This document shows, in pieces, positions 32,249 through 35,626 of a stretch of 35,626 nt of DNA. The stretch's first letter is position 1; each line of letters opens with the position of its first letter. The DNA comes from CAZPGL01 sp964586175 (GTDB taxonomy: Bacteria > Actinomycetota > Acidimicrobiia > Acidimicrobiales > MedAcidi-G1): the NCBI GenBank assembly GCA_964586175.1, contig CAZPGL010000021.1:1-35626 (forward strand). Reading direction: 5' to 3'. The notes beneath the pieces are model-generated. The model saw nothing but the letters and a program-made list of their open reading frames with translations, was not told the DNA's origin and did not search any database. The position numbers and the translations under genes were made by a program.

Positions 32249-33934
32249 GTGGCCCACTCCCCGACCATCGCCCAATGCACCTTCGACGATCTGGGGCGCC
32301 CCCTCGTCGACGTCACGTTCTGTGTCCTCGACCTCGAGACCACCGGAACCTCCCCGGCCGACTGCGCCATCACCGAGGTCGGTGCCGTCAAGATGCGGGG
32401 CGGCGAGTGCCTGGGCACCTTCCAGACCCTGATCGACCCCGGTGTCGGAATTCCGCCGTTCATCACGGTGCTCACCGGCATCAGCGACGCCATGGTCGTC
32501 GGCGCTCCGGGCATCGACGAGGTGCTCCCCGCGCTGCTCGAGTTCATCGGCGACGCGGTGGTCGTCGGCCACAACGTCCGCTTCGACCTGTCGTTTCTGG
32601 CCGCGGCACTGGAGCGGGCGGATCGACCGGTGTTGACCAACCGCTCCGTCGACACCTGTGCCCTGGCCCGGCGGCTGGTCCGCGACGAAGTGCCCGACTG
32701 CAAACTCGGCACCCTGGCCCGACACCTACGCCTCGACCATCAGCCCGACCACCGCGCGCTCCATGATGCCCTGGCCACCGGCGACCTGCTCCACCTCCTC
32801 CTGGAGCGGGCCGGCGCGTTGGGTGTCACCGGGCTCGACGACCTCCTGGTACTGCCCACCATGGCCGGCCATGTCCACGCCGCGAAGCTGGCCCTCACCG
32901 ACGACCTCCCGCGGTCGCCGGGGGTGTACCTGTTCCGGGACCGCCGGGGCGACGTCCTGTACGTCGGGAAGGCCACCCATCTCCGGGCCAGGGTGCGGAG
33001 TTACTTCTCCAGCGACGGGCGCCGCAAGGTACGTCAGCTCCTCGGTGAGACGGTTCGCATCGATCACCGTGTCACCACCGGTGCCCTGGAGGCGGCGGTG
33101 ACCGAGATCCGGCTCATCCACCGGCACGAGCCCCGCTTCAACCGGCACGGCACCGGATGGCGACGCTACGTCTACGTCAAGTTGAACCCGGGCGAGCACT
33201 TCCCCCGGCTCTCAGTCGCCCGGGTGGTCAAGGACGACGGGGCGCTCTACCTGGGGCCCGTCCGGTCAACGGCGTTCGCCAGACGGGTCATCGAAGCCGT
33301 CGAGACCGTGGTACCCCTCCGAAGATGCCCGGGTCGGGTGCCGGTGCGGCAGCCGATCCGCCGCTCCTCGCCGTGCACCGCTGCCCAACTCGGGGCCATC
33401 CCCTGCCCGTGCTCGGGTCAGATCACGGCCGAGGAATACGCTGTGCTGGTCGAACGCGCCGTCGCCGGCCTGACGATCGATCCGTCCCTGCTGTTGGATC
33501 CCCTCGCCGAACGCATCGCCCGACTGGCCGGCGAACGGCGATTCGAAGAGGCCGCCGAGGTCCGTGACCGGGCCGACGCCCTGGCCGCCACCGTGCAACG
33601 CCAGCGCCGCCACGACATGCTCCGCCGGTCCGGAACGCTGCGGGTCCAGGTCGCCGGCAGGGAGGGCGCCGAGTTCGCATCCGGCCGGCTGGTCCGAACG
33701 TGGGCGGGTCCACTCCCCGCACAGGCGCCACTCCCCGACCTCGAACCGGCCGCCCCGGATGAGCCGGTCCCCCGCGACGAGGCCGACGAGCTGACGTGCG
33801 TCGCCGCCTGGTTCGAGCGGGAGGCCCACCGCATCGAGCTGTTGCACTGCGACGGCGTGCTGGACGAGCCGCTGACGCCGGTCCGCAGGTTCGCACCCCG
33901 TAGACCGACCGGGGCGGGTCCGCTCAGCCGCTGA
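32249..33934 (+). CDS. DEDDh exonuclease fused to UvrC-like GIY-YIG domain
   Basis: 561 aa from a GTG at 32249 that coincides with the expected transcription start. N-terminal DEDDh 3'-5' exonuclease: DLETTG (D28, E30), GHNVRFD (D112) and HRALHDA (H167, D172). Then a GIY-YIG nuclease domain, GVYLF (about 224) with YVGKA (about 238), and a UvrB-binding-like helix pair LAGERRFEEAAEVRDRADAL near 435. It resembles mycobacterial Rv2191 and the Cho/UvrC group and lacks the UvrC C-terminal RNase H nuclease and HhH. Likely role is excision repair, under LexA control. It ends in an 11-base tail-to-tail overlap with trpD. Confidence 0.93.
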   Translation: MAHSPTIAQCTFDDLGRPLVDVTFCVLDLETTGTSPADCAITEVGAVKMRGGECLGTFQTLIDPGVGIPPFITVLTGISDAMVVGAPGIDEVLPALLEFIGDAVVVGHNVRFDLSFLAAALERADRPVLTNRSVDTCALARRLVRDEVPDCKLGTLARHLRLDHQPDHRALHDALATGDLLHLLLERAGALGVTGLDDLLVLPTMAGHVHAAKLALTDDLPRSPGVYLFRDRRGDVLYVGKATHLRARVRSYFSSDGRRKVRQLLGETVRIDHRVTTGALEAAVTEIRLIHRHEPRFNRHGTGWRRYVYVKLNPGEHFPRLSVARVVKDDGALYLGPVRSTAFARRVIEAVETVVPLRRCPGRVPVRQPIRRSSPCTAAQLGAIPCPCSGQITAEEYAVLVERAVAGLTIDPSLLLDPLAERIARLAGERRFEEAAEVRDRADALAATVQRQRRHDMLRRSGTLRVQVAGREGAEFASGRLVRTWAGPLPAQAPLPDLEPAAPDEPVPRDEADELTCVAAWFEREAHRIELLHCDGVLDEPLTPVRRFAPRRPTGAGPLSR

Positions 33935-34952
33935 CTGCGTCGAGGACCGCCGCAGCCCGGCCGTCGGCGAGGGCCGCACCGGCGGCGGCGATGCCGTCAT
34001 CGAGGTCGGCGGCCACCCCGGCGACCACGAGACCGGCCGCCGCGTTGAGCACCACCAGGTCCCGCCGGGGCCCGCGCTCCTCGCCGGCGAACATGGCCCG
34101 GGCGATGGCCGCGTTCTGTTCGGGCCCTCCGCCGGCCAGATCGTCCGGATCGGCCCGGCCGATGCCGAGGGCCGTCGGATCCAGCGTCCACTCGGTGATC
34201 TCGCCGGCACGGAGCTCGAGGACCCGGCTGGGTCCGGTGGTGGCGATCTCATCGATGCCGTCATGGCCGGTGACCACCCAGGTGTGTTCCGAGCCCGTGG
34301 TCCGGAAGACCTCGATCATCCGGTCGGCCAGCGCCGGGTCGGTGGTGCCGATGAGCTGGCGACGGACCCGGCCCGGATGGGACAGCGGACCCAGCACGTT
34401 GAACACGGTGGGGATGCCGAGGCCGGCCCGTACCGGTCCGGCGAAACGCATGGCCGGATGGAAGGTCCGGGCGAAGGCGAAACCCAGTCGGTGCTCGGCG
34501 ACCTGGGTGGCCAGGGCCTCGGGGGTGATGTCGAGGTCGATACCGAGATGGTCGAGCAGGTCGAAGGCTCCTGAGGTGGACGAGGCCCGTCGGTTGCCGT
34601 GCTTGCAGATCGTGGCTCCCGCCCCGGCGGCCACGAAGCAGGCCATGGTCGAGACGTTGAGCGCCGCTTCCCGGCGGAACCGGGAACCCCCGGTGCCCAC
34701 GATGTCGGTGGTGCCGGCGGGCAGGTCGAGCGGTTCGGCGGCAGCCAACATGGCCCGCACCAGGCCGGTGGTCTCGTCGGCGGTCTCCCCTTTGACCTTG
34801 AGGGCGACGAGGAAGCCGGCGATCTGGGCAGGATCGGCCTCGCCATTCAGGATTTCGGTGAGGACGGCCTCGGTCTCGTCGGCGCTGAGATGGTCGCCGT
34901 CGCAGAGCCGCCCCAGCAGGTCGCCCCAGCCGCCGAAGTCGTCGAGGCCCAT
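33924..34952 (-). CDS. trpD: Anthranilate phosphoribosyltransferase TrpD
   Basis: 342 aa from ATG at 34952. Joins anthranilate and PRPP in tryptophan synthesis. Present: DIVGTGG (83-89), NVSTMACFVAAGAGATICKHGNRR-type region (PRPP site, KHGNRR 117-122), SSTSGAFDLLDHLGI, FHPAMRFAGPVRAGLGIPTVFNVLGPL and the metal-binding DGIDE. Odd: the loop after GTGG reads SRFRREAAL where D plus about five residues are usual. The ATG is 7 bases after the whiB stop, so the two genes are co-transcribed; no other trp gene is in view. Confidence 0.93.
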   Translation of the reverse strand: MGLDDFGGWGDLLGRLCDGDHLSADETEAVLTEILNGEADPAQIAGFLVALKVKGETADETTGLVRAMLAAAEPLDLPAGTTDIVGTGGSRFRREAALNVSTMACFVAAGAGATICKHGNRRASSTSGAFDLLDHLGIDLDITPEALATQVAEHRLGFAFARTFHPAMRFAGPVRAGLGIPTVFNVLGPLSHPGRVRRQLIGTTDPALADRMIEVFRTTGSEHTWVVTGHDGIDEIATTGPSRVLELRAGEITEWTLDPTALGIGRADPDDLAGGGPEQNAAIARAMFAGEERGPRRDLVVLNAAAGLVVAGVAADLDDGIAAAGAALADGRAAAVLDAVSG

Positions 34953-34959
34953 GGTCTGG

Positions 34960-35223
34960 TCAGGCGGAGCGGCGGCGACTTCGCAGGATGCGGCGCCGTT
35001 CCTGCTCGGTGGCCCCACCCCAGACGCCGGTGTGTTCCCGCCAGCTGAGGGCGTGGTCGAGGCATTCGGCCCGCACCGGGCAGGCGCCGCACACGTCGAC
35101 GGCCCGCTGGACGGCCGCCTCGTCCTCGGGGTCCGGGTAGAAGATGGTGGCGTCGAGGCCGCGGCAGGCGCTGCGGGCCTGCCAGCCGGCGGTGTGATCC
35201 GGGGTGGCGGTCATCGTCTGCAT
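34960..35223 (-). CDS. WhiB family iron-sulfur transcriptional regulator
   Basis: 87 aa from ATG at 35223; an in-frame ATG at 35214 is also possible. The four cluster-binding cysteines are C20, C45, C48 and C54 (CGACPVRAEC), followed by HTGVWGGATEQERRRILRSRRR, the G(V/I)WGG turn and basic DNA-binding tail of the family. WhiB proteins bind a 4Fe-4S cluster and the principal sigma factor. The subclass (WhiB1 to 7) cannot be settled by eye. Downstream trpD is in the same transcript; rnpB is divergent. Confidence 0.94.
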   Translation of the reverse strand: MQTMTATPDHTAGWQARSACRGLDATIFYPDPEDEAAVQRAVDVCGACPVRAECLDHALSWREHTGVWGGATEQERRRILRSRRRSA

Positions 35224-35233
35224 GATCGCCGTA

Positions 35234-35262
35234 GTGCTAGTGCCCGGACGGGCCGCGCGCAA
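35234..35262 (-). promoter_or_regulatory. candidate whiB promoter
   Basis: On the minus strand TTGCGC (35262-35257) and TAGCAC (35239-35234) with a 17-base spacer. Transcription would start only a few bases before the ATG at 35223. Confidence 0.45.
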
Positions 35263-35267
35263 GCCTG

Positions 35268-35297
35268 TTGTGCCCCGGACCGCGACCGGGCCAGACT
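35268..35297 (+). promoter_or_regulatory. candidate rnpB promoter
   Basis: TTGTGC (35268-35273), 18-base spacer, CAGACT (35292-35297), predicting a start near 35304, close to where the RNase P RNA sequence begins. It lies in the gap divergent to whiB. Confidence 0.45.
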
Positions 35298-35303
35298 GGC
35301 CGG

Positions 35304-35626
<323 letters not shown>

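Overview
The window reads as chromosomal DNA of a high-GC actinobacterium. WhiB, DUF3040, SepF, DivIVA, an MtrA/MtrB/LpqB-type operon, a PimB'-type glycosyltransferase and a TCGAAC-N4-GTTCGA LexA box all point to Actinomycetota. The gene set and order suggest class Acidimicrobiia, but that is inference; no 16S gene is present. I see no prophage, insertion sequence, CRISPR array or tRNA gene.

Layout. (1) Positions 1-17684, minus strand: a division and cell wall (dcw) cluster. In transcription order it is mraZ, rsmH, ftsL-like, ftsI, murE, mraY, murD, ftsW, murG, murC, murB, ftsQ, ftsZ, pgeF, yggS, sepF, yggT, divIVA and the start of a Lys/Ala-rich gene cut by the window edge. Most junctions from rsmH to ftsQ are 4-base ATGA/GTGA overlaps. 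murF is missing from its usual place between murE and mraY, and ftsA is absent (normal where SepF anchors FtsZ). (2) 17937-22052, minus strand: lipoate-ligase-like protein, a 91-aa unknown, a ROK sugar kinase, a DUF3040 membrane protein preceded by an 8-codon upstream ORF, dinB and a Nudix hydrolase. (3) 22084-27472, plus strand: small membrane protein, inositol-phosphatase family enzyme, mtrA-like regulator, mtrB-like kinase, a short GerMN-type lipoprotein in the lpqB position, and glycerol kinase. (4) 27482-32154, minus strand: alaC-like aminotransferase, SRPBCC protein, membrane protein, PimB'-type glycosyltransferase, queG and a 70-aa Cys-rich protein. (5) 32249-33934, plus strand: a DEDD exonuclease/GIY-YIG UvrC-like fusion under a LexA box. 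(6) 33924-35223, minus strand: whiB and trpD. (7) from about 35304, plus strand: the RNase P RNA gene, cut by the window end.

How it works together. The dcw genes make lipid II precursors (MurB-E, MraY, MurG), polymerise and crosslink septal peptidoglycan (FtsW/FtsI with FtsL/FtsQ) and position growth (FtsZ, SepF, DivIVA). MurE carries the meso-diaminopimelate signature. The MtrAB-type system is, in known actinobacteria, a regulator of the cell wall and division.

The less ordinary signals are regulatory: a 24-bp near-perfect inverted repeat between mraZ and rsmH; a leaderless uORF whose stop abuts the DUF3040 start; a LexA box inside the promoter of the exonuclease/UvrC-like gene; and several promoters whose -10 hexamer lies 6-7 bases before the start codon. 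I found no clear candidate for a wholly new multi-gene system; most genes are recognisable core functions.
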